DNA from: Zychaea mexicana
Taxonomy: Eukaryota; Mucoromycota; Mucoromycetes; Mucorales; Lichtheimiaceae
Length of the DNA: 64,000 nucleotides
NCBI RefSeq assembly: GCF_025766255.1
Contig: NW_026516726.1
Coordinates: 62,001 to 126,000, forward strand
Reading direction: 5' to 3'
Shown here: one piece after another, positions 45,999-58,392 of the stretch
Numbering within the stretch: position 1 is the stretch's first letter
Layout of the letters: every line of letters begins with the position of its first letter
Made by a program: the position numbers and the translations under genes
The notes under the pieces: model-generated
What the model saw: the letters and a program-made list of their open reading frames with translations, nothing else
What the model was told of the DNA's origin: nothing
Databases searched by the model: none

Positions 45999-46679
45999 AT
46001 GACTTTCGGCCATCACTACGTTTATCTCTTTATCCTTGCGGTGTCTACTACAATGACAAGTCTTATGACCGATGCCATGCCGTTGATAGGACCCGAACAG
46101 CAGCAAGTGATCCGATCATCACCACCACCATCATCGTCCCAGGCCGCAGCCGCAGCATCCCTCCTAAATCAAGTACTCTCTACCGACAGCGATGAGGACG
46201 CGTACTTTGGTCCCTCATGGATGACCGATGAAGGTGAAGATGAAGAAGGATACGATGATGACCAATCAGACATGAGTGACGACGACGAAGACGCAGACGA
46301 TGGAGTCGACTATGGATTTATCTTTAGTATCTTTGGCAGTGATGAGAGCAGCAGTAAGACCGAGGCAACGTCAACATCATCAGCAGCTTCTGTCGTTGTC
46401 GAGCAACAGCAGCAAACTACTTTCACTGCAAAGAAGGATTACAGCAGCAATAAGAGCGATAATAGTGATGACGATGATGCAGTACACCAAGCACTTCTCA
46501 TGGTATCGTCTTCGGATATTGATGACAATGTCATCGAAATGGCAATTTTGGCCCGCACACGACAGATCTTTAGGTCTCGTCAGCATCGCCGTATTACCAT
46601 GTCTTCTGTCCGTTCGTTCACGGTGGATCGAGAGGATGGTGAGGAGGAAGAAGAACTCGATTACTTGTCAGATACATAA
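45999..46679 (+). CDS. Acidic Ser/Asp-rich protein with signal peptide, unknown
   Basis: 226 residues from ATG 45999; an upstream in-frame extension to 45912 lacks a good start context. The N-terminus (HHYVYLFILAVSTTMTSL, with cleavage likely near DAMP) looks like a signal peptide. The mature part is very acidic (DDDEDADDG; EDEEGYDDD), with Ala/Ser/Gln runs and a short basic patch (RTRQIFRSRQHRR) near residue 195, and ends in a Glu-rich tail. No conserved domain is recognised. It could be a secreted or vacuolar protein. Confidence 0.6.
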   Translation: MTFGHHYVYLFILAVSTTMTSLMTDAMPLIGPEQQQVIRSSPPPSSSQAAAAASLLNQVLSTDSDEDAYFGPSWMTDEGEDEEGYDDDQSDMSDDDEDADDGVDYGFIFSIFGSDESSSKTEATSTSSAASVVVEQQQQTTFTAKKDYSSNKSDNSDDDDAVHQALLMVSSSDIDDNVIEMAILARTRQIFRSRQHRRITMSSVRSFTVDREDGEEEEELDYLSDT

Positions 46680-49600
46680 ATCATGAGGCGGGTATTCCAC
46701 TTGTAAATCCACCTCCACCCCATTACCCCGTAATCATGTCTTCTGTTGTTTACTTCCAATTGTATAGTTTGTATATATTTCCCTTCTTCGCACATACTTT
46801 AATGTGCAGCAGATTTCCTCTGTTAATCTTACTAAGAGAGAATACTTTGTTTTGACAATAAAATATACTCTTTCTTCTTTTCGTGTAATAAATTCAGCGT
46901 CATGTACAATTCGATCGATGATACTGTAACAATTTCTTTAATTGATCACGACGAGCGGATGCTGATGGATAGATGATCCGAGCTTTTTACTATATAAATG
47001 TTAATATGGTTTCAAATCTTTTACGCCCCCTTTATTGTAACAGCCCTCACTAACTCGGATTTGCAGAATTAAGTCAAATAACTGGTTTATCGTTTTATAC
47101 TACCCCGGTTCTGGACCACATAGACTGCTGTCAACAGTAAGAAATTCATATCGTCTTTCTCTTCTTTTGGCGTGTGCCACTATTAGACACAAGTACGCAG
47201 AAAGGTTCGAGTCGCATTGTTACTTCTCCACTAGTGTATACATATAACCAAAAAGTAGGTTCAAGGAGAAATGTTACTCGGCCTGCTGTGCTGCTGTTGC
47301 TGGTGGATCGTATGATGTACTAAGTAAGGAAAGAGAAGGAGGTCAAACATGTACAATAACGCTTATTGATGAGGGTGCTTGCTATGTACTGCATATGAGC
47401 AAATTATGATAGATGTACGATCGTTGCTCGACCACCCCACCTTTCTCCGTTATTCTTGCTCTATATGAATGCATATACGGTGTACAATACATCAGTTTCA
47501 AATATCACAATTTATAATCAGCAGTGTATAGTTTCCCTATTCGGCGAGCCGGTGCCACAATTTCCATATTATACATTAAGCGCAAGCTGTCAAGCCATTA
47601 CAACTAGTCACAATTTTATCCTTCTTCCTACGTATGTCGCCTCACACCACCCCAAATGCACAATGCTGATGACCGGAGTACATATTGAACTACAGTGAAG
47701 TTCCGTGTCATGCACCCATCATTCACTCATACCTCTTACGCAGTATTTCTTTCACCTTACTTTTTTCTACGCAGTTGTTTACTTGATAAGTATATAGTAA
47801 TATTGTAAAGTGTAATAGATTATCTGCTAATGGATATTGGGAACAATAATAAGCAAGTTCTTTTTAGATGTGTATGTAGCCACCGTGATAACATCCGATT
47901 GGCCAAGGATTTGATTTCGTTTGCTCATCTTGCATTATAGCTTCATGCATATGAGATAATTTGACGACATAATACTGCAGCAATAGCAACAAGAGCACAA
48001 TTGACGTTGTGATACGCTCCTGTATTTTATTATTATGATGTGTACTGTACATTGGATGTACACATCACAACGTACTACCCGTATTATGTACATATTCACT
48101 GATTACTATTATTAATGATGTGAGCTAATGAACCATAGTGATCGGTAAAGAGCTTTACTCGTATAAGTAGCTGGTCTTGGAATCTCTAGAGCTCATTAAG
48201 ATGATTGTTTACTACATTCCCCTAACTAGAAATATAGATATATTCTTTAATTCTCCCAAGTGCAGGTATTAAGGATTACATACTCTTTGTCGTTATTTTG
48301 GTGGATAGGTACACAGTACTCGCTTCAGTGATTCAACAGGAAATATGTAGACATCTTCACTTTCAAGTGATCTCTCTCTTTCTTTGCCCGTCATAACCAT
48401 CCGGCGATACGTTAGGAGTATTCCGAGTTCATGTGCTAGCACGCCAGAGGCGAGCTAAAAAAAAGTGTTTCTCCACTTTTTTCTGCTTTTGCCTTCGCTG
48501 AAGGTCATAGCAATGAAGAATCCATAAGAAAAGAAAGAAGTGGTTCTTTTAGCGCTGCCTATTATTTTTTAATCAAGAATTACTTGACTTCAACTTCTGA
48601 TGTTTTTCAGCTTTAACCAGTGGATCGAACTGCATTAGCTCAAGTACATGTAAAACTGTGTATGTAGCTATTAAGCATGTTTTTTTCGGGGATCTTATTC
48701 AGGATGTATATGCTTATAACTTTCGTTTCTTTATTCTTGTCACGCAAACTGGCAATCGAACGATCCTGATGCTTTTTGGTTTTTTGTTGTAAAGTGCTCC
48801 AACCTCTAGTCTAGTGTTTTATACAAAAGTATGTTGTATATAGTCTAGCAGTTACTCTGCGTACTGCCTCGCCTGTCTCTCTTTACACTCTGCCAGGGAA
48901 CTAAAGACGCTTCCATATAGGTCATATGACAGTCGGCCGACTGCGTCACCGCAAATTACTAAATCCAACGTTAAAGCTATGTTGCAGTTACCCAGCATAA
49001 CTTACGCGTTGCAAACTTTTGCTGTCGCACTTTGTAGCTATTGCTGTTGTAAAGACATTTTCACGTGCTTGAGTGCTCACAAGGAAATAGCTACGTTGAG
49101 ACATATGTTGGCTAGGATACCGCACTCATCGAGCATAGAATAAGAAGACTATGCTAGCATGTGGAATAATACGCTCAGACATACAACATTGCAGGGTTGC
49201 AACAATTCAGTCAGTAAGATACTGGAATATATTTACATTATAAAAATCGAAACAGATTATTAGTACAGTAGGAATTATACATGTGCTAGCGATCTTCTAC
49301 ACCTGAGTGGGGAGCAGTAGCAGCAGTACTCCTCTGAAATACAGTATACGGCTTCAAATGAATATCTATGAGCTTATAGTGAGATGGCTATATAATAGAG
49401 AAAAAGATATTCAAGTTATATTGTAATTGTTGTCTCGTTCCAAAACTCATATGGAGGTACGAAGGAATGCAAGAAAATCAGGGGCTAGCAAGGCGAGTGC
49501 CACAATCAAAGCAAGAGCAACAGTGGCATGTAAGCGTTATGATACTTGAGCGTTCGACCTGCGCGAGTACGGGTAATGACAAATGCTTCTATACGAGTAC

Positions 49601-49905
49601 GACATCATCAGCATGTAGTAATGATGGAACGAGGATTCGGTGGGTGTCTGGCCTATATTTCTCCGGACGTCCCTTCTTGCCACCGCTATCGTGTTTGAGC
49701 TGCCGTTTCATATACACCCACAAGAGGTGGAGTGCGAAGCTGAAGTGGGCGATTGTTTTTGATGTACATAGGAGATCCGGAGACGGCGGGGCAGCGTGTT
49801 GATAAAGACAGCGTAAAGAAGTAGACTCAGGATCGAGCTTGTAGAACACCACCGTAAAGTTGCTGGTGACGCGACCCCGACTTGTTTCTTTACTTTCTAA
49901 AAATA
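46680..49905. other. 3.2-kb gap, no gene
   Basis: AT-rich DNA with polyadenylation-type AATAAA near 46857 for the upstream gene. No protein-like frame, RNA gene or repeat was found by eye. Confidence 0.5.
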
Positions 49906-51743
49906 ATGACAACAACCAAGGTCTACACTGTTGCTCAGCTACCGTCATTACCACGTGAGATTCAGTATAAAGTTTTCGAGGGTTTGTCATTTGATGATTG
50001 CTTGAAATGCAGCCAACTGTCCAGAGCATGGCGATCGGCAGTGCTCAATTGGCAAGGAATGTGGAAGTGTCTACGGCTGCACGAAAATTTCAGATACTTT
50101 GAGATCCATTGCGATCGTATTGGAAGGTCAGCATAGTATCGACGTAGACGCTTATTGGGGCAAAACCAGACTCTGGATCAAACTAGTCAGCTTTTTAAAT
50201 AAGCAATCAACTGGGGTATGTCAACGTAAAAATAGAGCTTCTTTGCAGTAGGCCAGCTTTGAAAACAACAGCTTTGATAACAACAGCTTTTTACATGTAT
50301 AATATAGCAACGTTGAAAGTCGATATTTTGACAAAAGACACCGCGTTGATGTTCCTCAACACGTGCGGTAACACGCTTTCATACTTGCACATTTCCTTGG
50401 ATTTATTACGAAGAGGTGAAATTGCGACGAGTGTTGGCCCAGACATGTTCGTCCAGAGATGTCCCAACTTGGCGAAACTGTCGTTCTTTGGACCCATTTT
50501 AAGATGTCTGCTCGCTACCAAGTGTCTGTTATATTATACATTTAGGTCATAATCTCAATTAGTTGCATTTGTAGGTCGACGTAACCGGGTGGAGACCTAG
50601 CACTGCGTTGATGAACACCAAGCACCAGCATCTTACCGATTCGACGCTCGTTATCTCCAATATTCACGGTGATATGGATATCGTATCATTTCTTAAAGCT
50701 GCGCCGAAGCTCAAGTACCTGGCCGTAGCAAATAACATCGCGCACACAGCCTCCAATCCCTCGTTTCCGACGGAACTGCAGCAATATTGTCCAGACCTAG
50801 CTACTATTGTCATCTCAAGTAGTCGTAACAGCGATATATGTTTGTGCGATTTTCTAGAATTTCACGACGAATACAAACCAAAAGTACGCCATGTAACCAA
50901 TCCAGGAGCGGAAGACCTTGTGCTCCATGATTCTGCAAGCGTAGATCGGGAAACAGCCGTTCTGTTTCGACATCTACTTTACAGTGTGCGCAATAAGATC
51001 CAGTTCCTCGACATTGCAGGCTCCGCTCTGTTTGAACCTCGTTTGCAACAACTTGATCTGGCTGTTCCCCGTCTAATCGAGTATACATTTCCATCATTGA
51101 CTCGTCTGGACCTCCGTCGTGTAAACACAACAGGCCCCTCGAATGAATTACGCAACCTGATCACCTTACTTTCACCAAAGCTGACGTCTCTATCATTGGA
51201 CGATTGTTGCTTTGTTGACGACGACTTTCTTTGGCACTTGGCGATCATGTTACGGGCTTACGCGAGTTCATGCTAGTTAACTGCAACTGGTTCAGTAGCA
51301 ATGCTTTGGTGCAATTCTTGGAGATGGCGGCAAAACCTGAACGTAGTTTGCAGAAGGTCGGATTTTGTTCGATCATGGAAGGTCTTGATCGGCACGTTCT
51401 CCACACCATCGCAACATTAAATACATGTGTCATTGACGATTTGACTATAAAACGTTGCGGGAATCTAACGGTTGAGGACTTTGAAGCGTTTGCTCACGCT
51501 ATGCATGCTCAAGACAACAACAGGAGTTGTCGGATGAAAAACATGGATTTGAAAATTAATGTCCTATACCCACCTTTATATTGCAGGAGCAATAGTGGCA
51601 AATTGCTTCTTAAATTGCTGGACTCCAAGGCGGATGCATGGAAAGTGGAATTTTATAATCCGGGCCCGTTTGCTCATGAGTATCCAAATCAGCTGTTTAC
51701 ACATAGCATCTACAGAAAGCGCGAGCAAAGAAAACTGTTATAA
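49906..51743 (+). pseudogene. F-box / leucine-rich-repeat protein, frameshifted
   Basis: Exon 1 (49906-50126) encodes an F-box: AQLPSLPREIQYKVFEGLSF, DDCLKCSQLSRAWRSAV. After an intron (50127-50248), exon 2 has LRR-like sequence (LSYLHISLDLLRRGEI, CPNLAKLSFFGPI). The next junction (about 50505-50600) has no donor/acceptor pair that keeps frame cleanly; 50522-50600 is the least bad. LRR-like sequence resumes (LKYLAVANN, LTSLSLDDC). At about 51244 the frame slips by one base: FLWHLA must join DHVTGLREFMLVNCN. It then runs to TAA 51741-51743. Family role: substrate adaptors of SCF ubiquitin ligases. One deletion near 51244 may be a real mutation or a sequence error. Confidence 0.6.
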
Positions 51744-52520
51744 TAAAGGAACCAGAAAGGGTCCCACAAAAATTTATCCATGTTGGTCTGCGTTTTAGTT
51801 ACGTTATTCAGATATTACTATATAATAGCCAGACACAGGATATTATTTTTCTGTGCTCACGTTGGTCCGTGAAATATCTTGGCCTTAATAGATGCAACAG
51901 CAGCAACAGTTGCTACATCTGCTGCTCATAATGGTATAGCTGAGTGATCCATCATTATGGAAGACTAGTTGACCTACGCAATGAGCATGCGGTCGCTTTC
52001 TTTGGTACTATGTATCAGTAAAGAGTATAAAAGAACAACGGAAATTGGCAACCTGCCCCCAAGAAGAGTTATGTGATTGGTTAATTGATGGTTGTTGTTG
52101 TAATCAAGAAACACCCACAGCGCAGTCACCATCAGGGTATTTTCATCACGCTCACAGACATTGCCCATTGATTAACATGGAGCAGTGGATAGAGTATCAG
52201 ACTGCGTGAAAAGAGACAATGTAGCACCACATAGTAGGCGGTTCTTAGTCTTCCTAATATGTGAGCTAGAAGAAGAAGATTACTTCAGTCAGCCTTCCTA
52301 CAGTAGTGCCTTCTTTTTTAGGCTTTATTCCGTCGCTTTTACAACATGGCGACGAAATGTGGGGTTTACCGCTGCTGGTGCTGCTGTTACTAGAATATCT
52401 CATAGGCGTTGCTGTTTACTTGTTCAAGACATAGCACGCATCCAAGTGCCATGCTGGATCCACACCCCCGTTGTATTCTGTTTGTAATTCGCAGGATCCT
52501 GTGTCATTCGAATGTAGATA
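51744..52520. other. Gap, no gene
   Basis: Nothing coding. The stretch AGCAGTGGATAGAGTATC near 52183 superficially looks like a tRNA D-arm but has no T-arm partner. Confidence 0.45.
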
Positions 52521-52730
52521 TTAGTTTTGTAGCGTGACCATGGTAGGACAATCAATATTGCATCGGCGAAACGCCTTGGATACAGTCATGCACCGAAGGA
52601 TGTCACCAAAAGAGAGCTCGTTTAGGATCACGGTGAGCACATCGGAAGGTTGTACTTTCATCATATTCTTACGCTTTTCAAGCATATGGTGAGCTTCATT
52701 GGAGAGGTAGATTAATGTGTCTGTCAGCAC
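52521..52730 (-). pseudogene. F-box fragment
   Basis: Minus-strand frame with an F-box-like block: PSDVLTVILNELSFGDILRC, MTVSKAFRR, then CPTMVTLQN. It lacks any LRR part and a clear start. It lies 0.8 kb from the larger F-box gene in the opposite direction, so it is probably a degraded paralogue. Confidence 0.4.
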
Positions 52731-53395
52731 CGTTATTCAGAACCCTGCGCATATCGCTATTGCTTTCTTGAATCTCTGTTGTCTGATCAAAAATACGTGC
52801 GGCGATACCATATGTCCTCAAATAGCCGGGGAAGTAGTCGACAAAGAATAAGGCTGTACACCTTTTCGACTTTGCCCTGTTGCGCGTATGGTTCGAGGCG
52901 GACTGTCAGGAACTACACTAAATATCTGTGTAGCTGAGCGAGTGCTGAGGTAGATTCATGAACTTCTGTCGCGAGATTGCGTGCTTGGAGGGTTTCGCTT
53001 TGATTTATGCAAAGTGTCTTCCAGTGAAGCCAGCGTTGACAACTCGGTCGCAGAGTCCATGTAGGGATCATGAGTTGTGACGAATCCACCAGTACGCCGT
53101 TGGCAAGTACATTGTCTTGGGCAACAGCGAGAACAGGCCATACTATTATATCAACGACTTTTAGCTGTCACTTATGCCTCCGTTGCCATCGCAAACGTCT
53201 ATTACATCAAAGCGACAAAAGGTCGCGCGATACACGCTATTAAAAAAATGTAAAGGTTACAGATGGAAGAGTTATTTAATTTTTTTTAAGAGTGTAAGAA
53301 AATTAACAAAGGTGAAAAAAGTGTCTAGCTGAAGAAAAAGAAGAAGGCATTGGCAGTTCTCTCGTCTATTAGTTTGACAATAAACGAGAAAGTAG
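52731..53395. other. Gap, no gene
   Basis: Short frames on both strands only. No domain or repeat was recognised. Confidence 0.4.
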
Positions 53396-53760
53396 GAGGT
53401 TGAGAAAAGGCACAAAGCACCTTTCAACCTCCATGTCCACCACAGCCTCAGTCCCAGCTCGAAGCTGGAACCTACACCGCCAATCCTTCCAGCAAGCCTT
53501 TCGGCAAGCCTTCAGGAATGACACCAATGCCAATGCCTTTTCCGTCAATTCCTTATTCCCTCAGTCCCTCAAGCGTTATTTCAGGACTATCTGACAGACA
53601 CACCATACTCCGGAGAGTACGGCACGTCCAGGCTATAACAGACACGCTTGTATCGTCCAAGGCGGGACCCGATCGTTCAGGATAGCCACTGAAGGTGATC
53701 GAGCTCTTCTTCGCGGGGCCGATGCGACTAATGGTCTCCCAAAATGAACAATAGACCTCG
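53396..53760 (+). pseudogene. Possible relic of an unknown Pro/Ser-rich ORF
   Basis: One frame reads PPQPQSQLEAGTYTANPSSK, FGKPSGMTPMPMPFPSIPYS, then ILRRVRHVQAITDTLVSSK, a stop, and LKVIELFFAGPMRLMVSQNE. The composition is protein-like and the base content is higher in G+C than the neighbours. It has no start, is broken by at least one stop, and matches no family I can name. Perhaps a retroelement gag-like relic. Confidence 0.25.
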
Positions 53761-56700
53761 ACGTAGCGCCCACCTTTGTGTCAAGCCAGGAGTCGAACCT
53801 GCAAACGTGCCCAGAAACACTACCGACACATACAAAAAGTTGGTGGACCTTTGAAAAAGGCCACTACGGTTATTCACAGCTAAAACACAGGTGTGAGCGT
53901 GTGTAAAGCAGCAGAAGCAGTGTTATAAAGGAATTTACCTGTGCTTGGCTTAAGGCCGCGTTTATGACGATTACGACTGCGCGAAATAGAAAAGCATGGA
54001 GATAATAAGGGAAAGAGAAGCGAAAAGGCAACTGAGCTGTGATAGCCGGACTTTATAACCATGGGAATTCTTGTCGATTCTGATTGGCCGCCGCTTGAAC
54101 AGCAAACTTCTCAAAGCTGCCCCTTGTGATTTGGGTTGGTTTGCCCATAGTCGCATCCAAGGATGGGCGATACTGCTTCTGTTGGATATGCAGTTCTGCA
54201 CCACTCCCTCTTTCAATGAAGATGGTGATGAAGTACGCCATGCGCATGTATGGATAAATAACAAATAGTAAATGCACGTTGTTTGCAGCTTCACGCGACA
54301 AACATGATGTGACATTTAAACAGGTCGATAAACAACCTCTCTTTTACTTTTCTCAGCTACACATCCACCAGCTTTTAAGATTACTACTGACAAGTACTGT
54401 ATCATACTCATAAGCTCAAGTTTTAAATGGTAGTACAGACATCGACAGCGCGACGCTTCTTGTCTTGCCTTCTCGACATCCACCTTGCCACGAGTATGCA
54501 GCGACAGTTTAAGCTAATTATAATTCCCCCACATCGTTCTGCATCGAAACTCAAGCAGAAGTGCTCTCGGCTGAAACTACATTCCCACAATCACTGAAGC
54601 ATAAAAGTTAAATGAAGCACAAATGTGCATATGTAAATTGTCACCGTACAGTGAACGCCGGCTGTATACAATTGTTCTGAATTTTAGCTAATGCAAACTC
54701 TTTCAGATAGAAGATCAAACCACTCTATATCATGATAATGGATTGTACTGATGTTTTGCGGCATGATAAGCGCTTTTTGAAAGAAGAGCTAGAGGAGCTT
54801 CTCCTATGATATCACTCCTTACTTTTTTAGAAGTATCATTGGTATCATCAATATGTAGTGTTTATTAGTTATGAGAGCAAGATATCGAAAATACAATAGT
54901 AGAGACTATTCTCTATGTCATGCTCTGTGTGTTTCGGTATGATTTGAGATCACTACTGTAGCTTATAGATACATAGACGTTACATTCTCAAATTCTATCG
55001 TTCTAAGCAGAATCTTGGCTTGCTATGATGTTTTTATTCAACTATAGACGTCCGACGGGCAGTGGTTTTCAATGAATAACAATACCGGCAGTTGTATGTA
55101 TGCATCATAGAAATCGCTCTTGAAAGCCGTTCCTCGGCTCGTATTCAGTCTCCTTGGGAAGCATCTTTGCAGGCAGGTAAAACTGCAGCTAACTCAAGCA
55201 GAACCACTTGGATTCAATGAGATCGTATTAAATTAGCAATAATATGTTTAAAGTGATAAAGTAAACAGCAGGAGAGGCTTAACCAACGACAAACACTGTA
55301 AGAAAGATGTAGGTTGTGAAAGTAGGACTTTTTACTCAGGAATCTCTCCAGTAGTCTCTCCCTGCACGACCTGATCTTCGATTTCAAACTTGGCGTCACG
55401 TTGAAACCAGAGCTTGCAAGTATGTTTCGTGCCCTTTGCTTCGGTCCTTCGTGTACACCGGTCCGCAATAGTTTGGAAGTGAATTTTTGCTACTTTGGCT
55501 TTGTAAGCATCCCGTATCATGCATAATGCAATGACGCCAAACAACCCTGACACAAGCCGCGCATTTGCTTATAACTTACTTGAGAGCTGCAATCAAGGTC
55601 TCAATCGTACAGAGAGGACATCATAGAGCGTTTGTTAGAGACCGGTTTGCTCGACATAAAGTGTAGGTGTGGATAAAGAATAGACTTTGGAACGGACTTG
55701 GGCCACAAGTCATCTTTCCGCCCAGAATTCTCGTCGCATATCGAGCACACTCGTGTTTCGTTTTGCACAATGTTGTGAGTAAAGTCATTTGTTATTACTT
55801 CACATTGGAGAGAGAGGCGCAAAGACGTTAGAGAATGTGAAAGAGAGACTGCGTTACTTGGACGACGAGATCCTTGTGTAACTTAGACCCGTTCAATTGT
55901 TTTGCAGGATGACCTGTCGAAAGATATTGACAGTTTGCTGCATTTCTCCTTTCAACATACCCAGCGTAATATTGCATATGGGGACGAGGAAAAATCAATA
56001 TTTACGGAAATCTAAATTTGAGCTCGATGACATGTAGTGATCTTCCGGCTACATAAAGCATAGTTGTTACAGGGCATCTTTCGCGCGGCAGGACAAAGCA
56101 GGCAGGCAGCTGACGAAGGGCGATTAAAATGTCAAGAATACATGCGTTTCCATTTCAGACGTGTGTTGTAATACTTGGATTACATTGAGATGATTAATAA
56201 GAGACAAAGCAGTCGAGCACTACGCATAATCTGATTGCTTCTTCCACCAATCACAGGGCATCCCTTTCCTTTCATGACTGAGATCACGATACCACACCGT
56301 GTAGCGAGCAGTGCTTTCGACACACAGACACACTAAATTCATATTCCGTTCCAAACAATAAAAAAGGATTATGATTGCTTCTTGGTCGATTCGCCTCTTC
56401 CCTTTACTATTCCTGCCATTATCCATTACGTAGTGGTTCACTGATACAAAAACGCTGTATATGGTTTCAATACTGCTCATTATGCTGTATATCCAAGGAA
56501 TTGTTATTCTTGATTAAATTGCATGTGATTGCTACTAGCACATAAGACCAGGAGACTTGTATCATGATGGTTTTATCAATTAGTACAATGATTTTTGACA
56601 GTGTGATTAATTTTTCTGATGATGCATTATAGTCATATCTATATAATGTGTGTTAAGTCTTTGACCGACTCGTATAGGAAGCAAAATATATGATACTATG

Positions 56701-57150
56701 TGCTTTTATATAATTTCTGTCAAGTGGTGATATCTCTACGATGGTAAGATAGAATTACAGCTCGCGTAGTATTAATAGTTTAATTCCAACCATCTAGACC
56801 GTAATAATTGAACGTCGGTCCGGCAACAGTAGCGCCCGACGACCAAGTGATACTCTAAGAGTGGGATAGCTAAGATGGATGGGAAATTTGCTCTTGCTTT
56901 TTGCCATAAAACGATACCACAGTGTCCTGGCTGTCATTAACGTGCCTCAATAAAATCTATAGCCCAAATGCGGGTGAGTGATATGTGGGGAACCCCGCTA
57001 TACATGCGGGCTTTCTTACACATACCATTTTAGTCAGCATGTGAAAATAAAGGAAATCGCTTGCACCAAGCATTAAACTTGTTTTTATACCCCCCACCCC
57101 CTTTCTTCTTTTTCTCCTCACAACGGCACACACACGTCAGATACAGCACT
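53761..57150. other. 3.4-kb gap, no confident gene
   Basis: Contains a perfect Pol III B-box word on the minus strand near 53786-53796 (GGTTCGACTCC) without a tRNA fold. Two minus-strand frames at 55332-55553 and 55601-55822 could be pieces of something but show no domain. The rest is AT-rich and featureless. Confidence 0.45.
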
Positions 57151-58335
57151 ATGGTCGAAGAACCAAAAAACAACAGCAGTAACCAGCAGACAGCTTTGTC
57201 AAATACATCTCCTCCCAGCAGTAGTAGTTCTAACACCACCACCGCTGCTACTGCTACTGCACCAAACGATAGTAGTAGCGCACCATTAAACGAGCAACTT
57301 ATAAAATCAGCAGTTTCTTTCCTGTCGTCGCCAAACGTCAAGTCTGCTGAAACAGTCAAAAAGGTTGCATTCTTACAAAAGAAGGGATTGAATCCTACTG
57401 AAATACAAGAGGCGTTCAAGCGAGTGGATGAAGCTGTTCCTTCTGTACCTGCGGGACCCACTGTAAGTCTTCCCTCGCTCTTCTTAAAGACGAATATCCA
57501 TACTGATCAGTTTGATAGGCGAGCTCACCAGCAACAGCACCCTCTGCACCATTGATTCCCACACGTCCAGTATATCAGCAGCAGCAACCAAGTATCGTAT
57601 ACCAACCGCTACCACCAGCACCAGCAATGCCAATCCAGCGTCTTGTTGCCATTGCGCTTCTTTTCGGTGTGGGAACAGTTAGTGTGACAGCTGGTGTTGT
57701 AGGCATTGTCAAGGTAATGGCAGAGTTTCATTCATGTACTGGAAGATCGATTCTCACATATAAATCGTATAATTCTTTGGCGGTACTCATATTGTGATAT
57801 GTATATGTAGCGCCTGTTGCTTCCGACATTCAATGCCGTTACTGCGTACCGAACTGGTCGGTATAAGCAACAAACGACAGTATTGGATAAATTAGGCGGT
57901 CAACTCGCTGGCAAAGATTCGGCTGATACTGACGATGCTATTGAGGAGGAGAAGGATTCAGTCAAAGACGTAAAGGCTGTGGTTGCTGATGCAAAGGATG
58001 ACGAGAAGAAGAAAAAGAAAAAAAAGAAGGCGGAAAAGGTGGACGTGAGTGCACAACTTGCAGAAAAGCAGGCTGCATTGGCGGATCGGTTGGCATATAT
58101 GGTCGCTCAAGCACAGGCACGGCACAAGGAAAGCAAGAACAATGTGGAACTATACACGGACTTTGGTACCTCGATTATGAATCTGCGCAATACCATCAAT
58201 AAGCCCGAATATATGCATACCCCTTCCCTTTATTCTACATCAACACCAGCCGTCGGTATGGAAGCAACCAGCGGACTCAAGGGCGAAATCCGTTCTCTCA
58301 AGGGCATTCTCTTGAACCGACGACGATTCGATTAA
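57151..58335 (+). CDS. PEX14: Peroxin-14, docking subunit of peroxisomal import
   Basis: Three exons, 57151-57462, 57519-57713, 57811-58335; all junctions phase 0; 343 residues. After a Ser/Thr/Asn-rich start, residues 48-100 form the Pex14 N domain: NEQLIKSAVSFLSSPNVKSA ... KVAFLQKKGLNPTEIQEAFK, which binds the WxxxF motifs of Pex5. Exon 2 is Pro-rich (possible SH3 ligand for Pex13: LIPTRPVYQQQQP) and ends in the membrane helix LVAIALLFGVGTVSVTAGVV (about 145-168). Exon 3 starts YRTGRYKQQ and has a Lys tract and a coiled coil (QLAEKQAALADRLAYMV). Role: docking of cargo-loaded receptors at the peroxisome membrane. The 3' end converges with the next gene, 57 bp away. Confidence 0.9.
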
Positions 58336-58392
58336 TACACACTTGAATTATGTACACTCTGTAATGACAATAAACTCCCTTTTTTTATTTTT

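Noticed and set aside
52183..52260. tRNA-like D-arm (AGCAGTGGATAGAGTATC)
   Set aside because: No matching acceptor stem or GGTTCGA T-arm follows at the right distance.
53770..53850. tRNA gene on the minus strand
   Set aside because: B box is perfect but acceptor ends do not pair and box A is poor; kept only as a finding.
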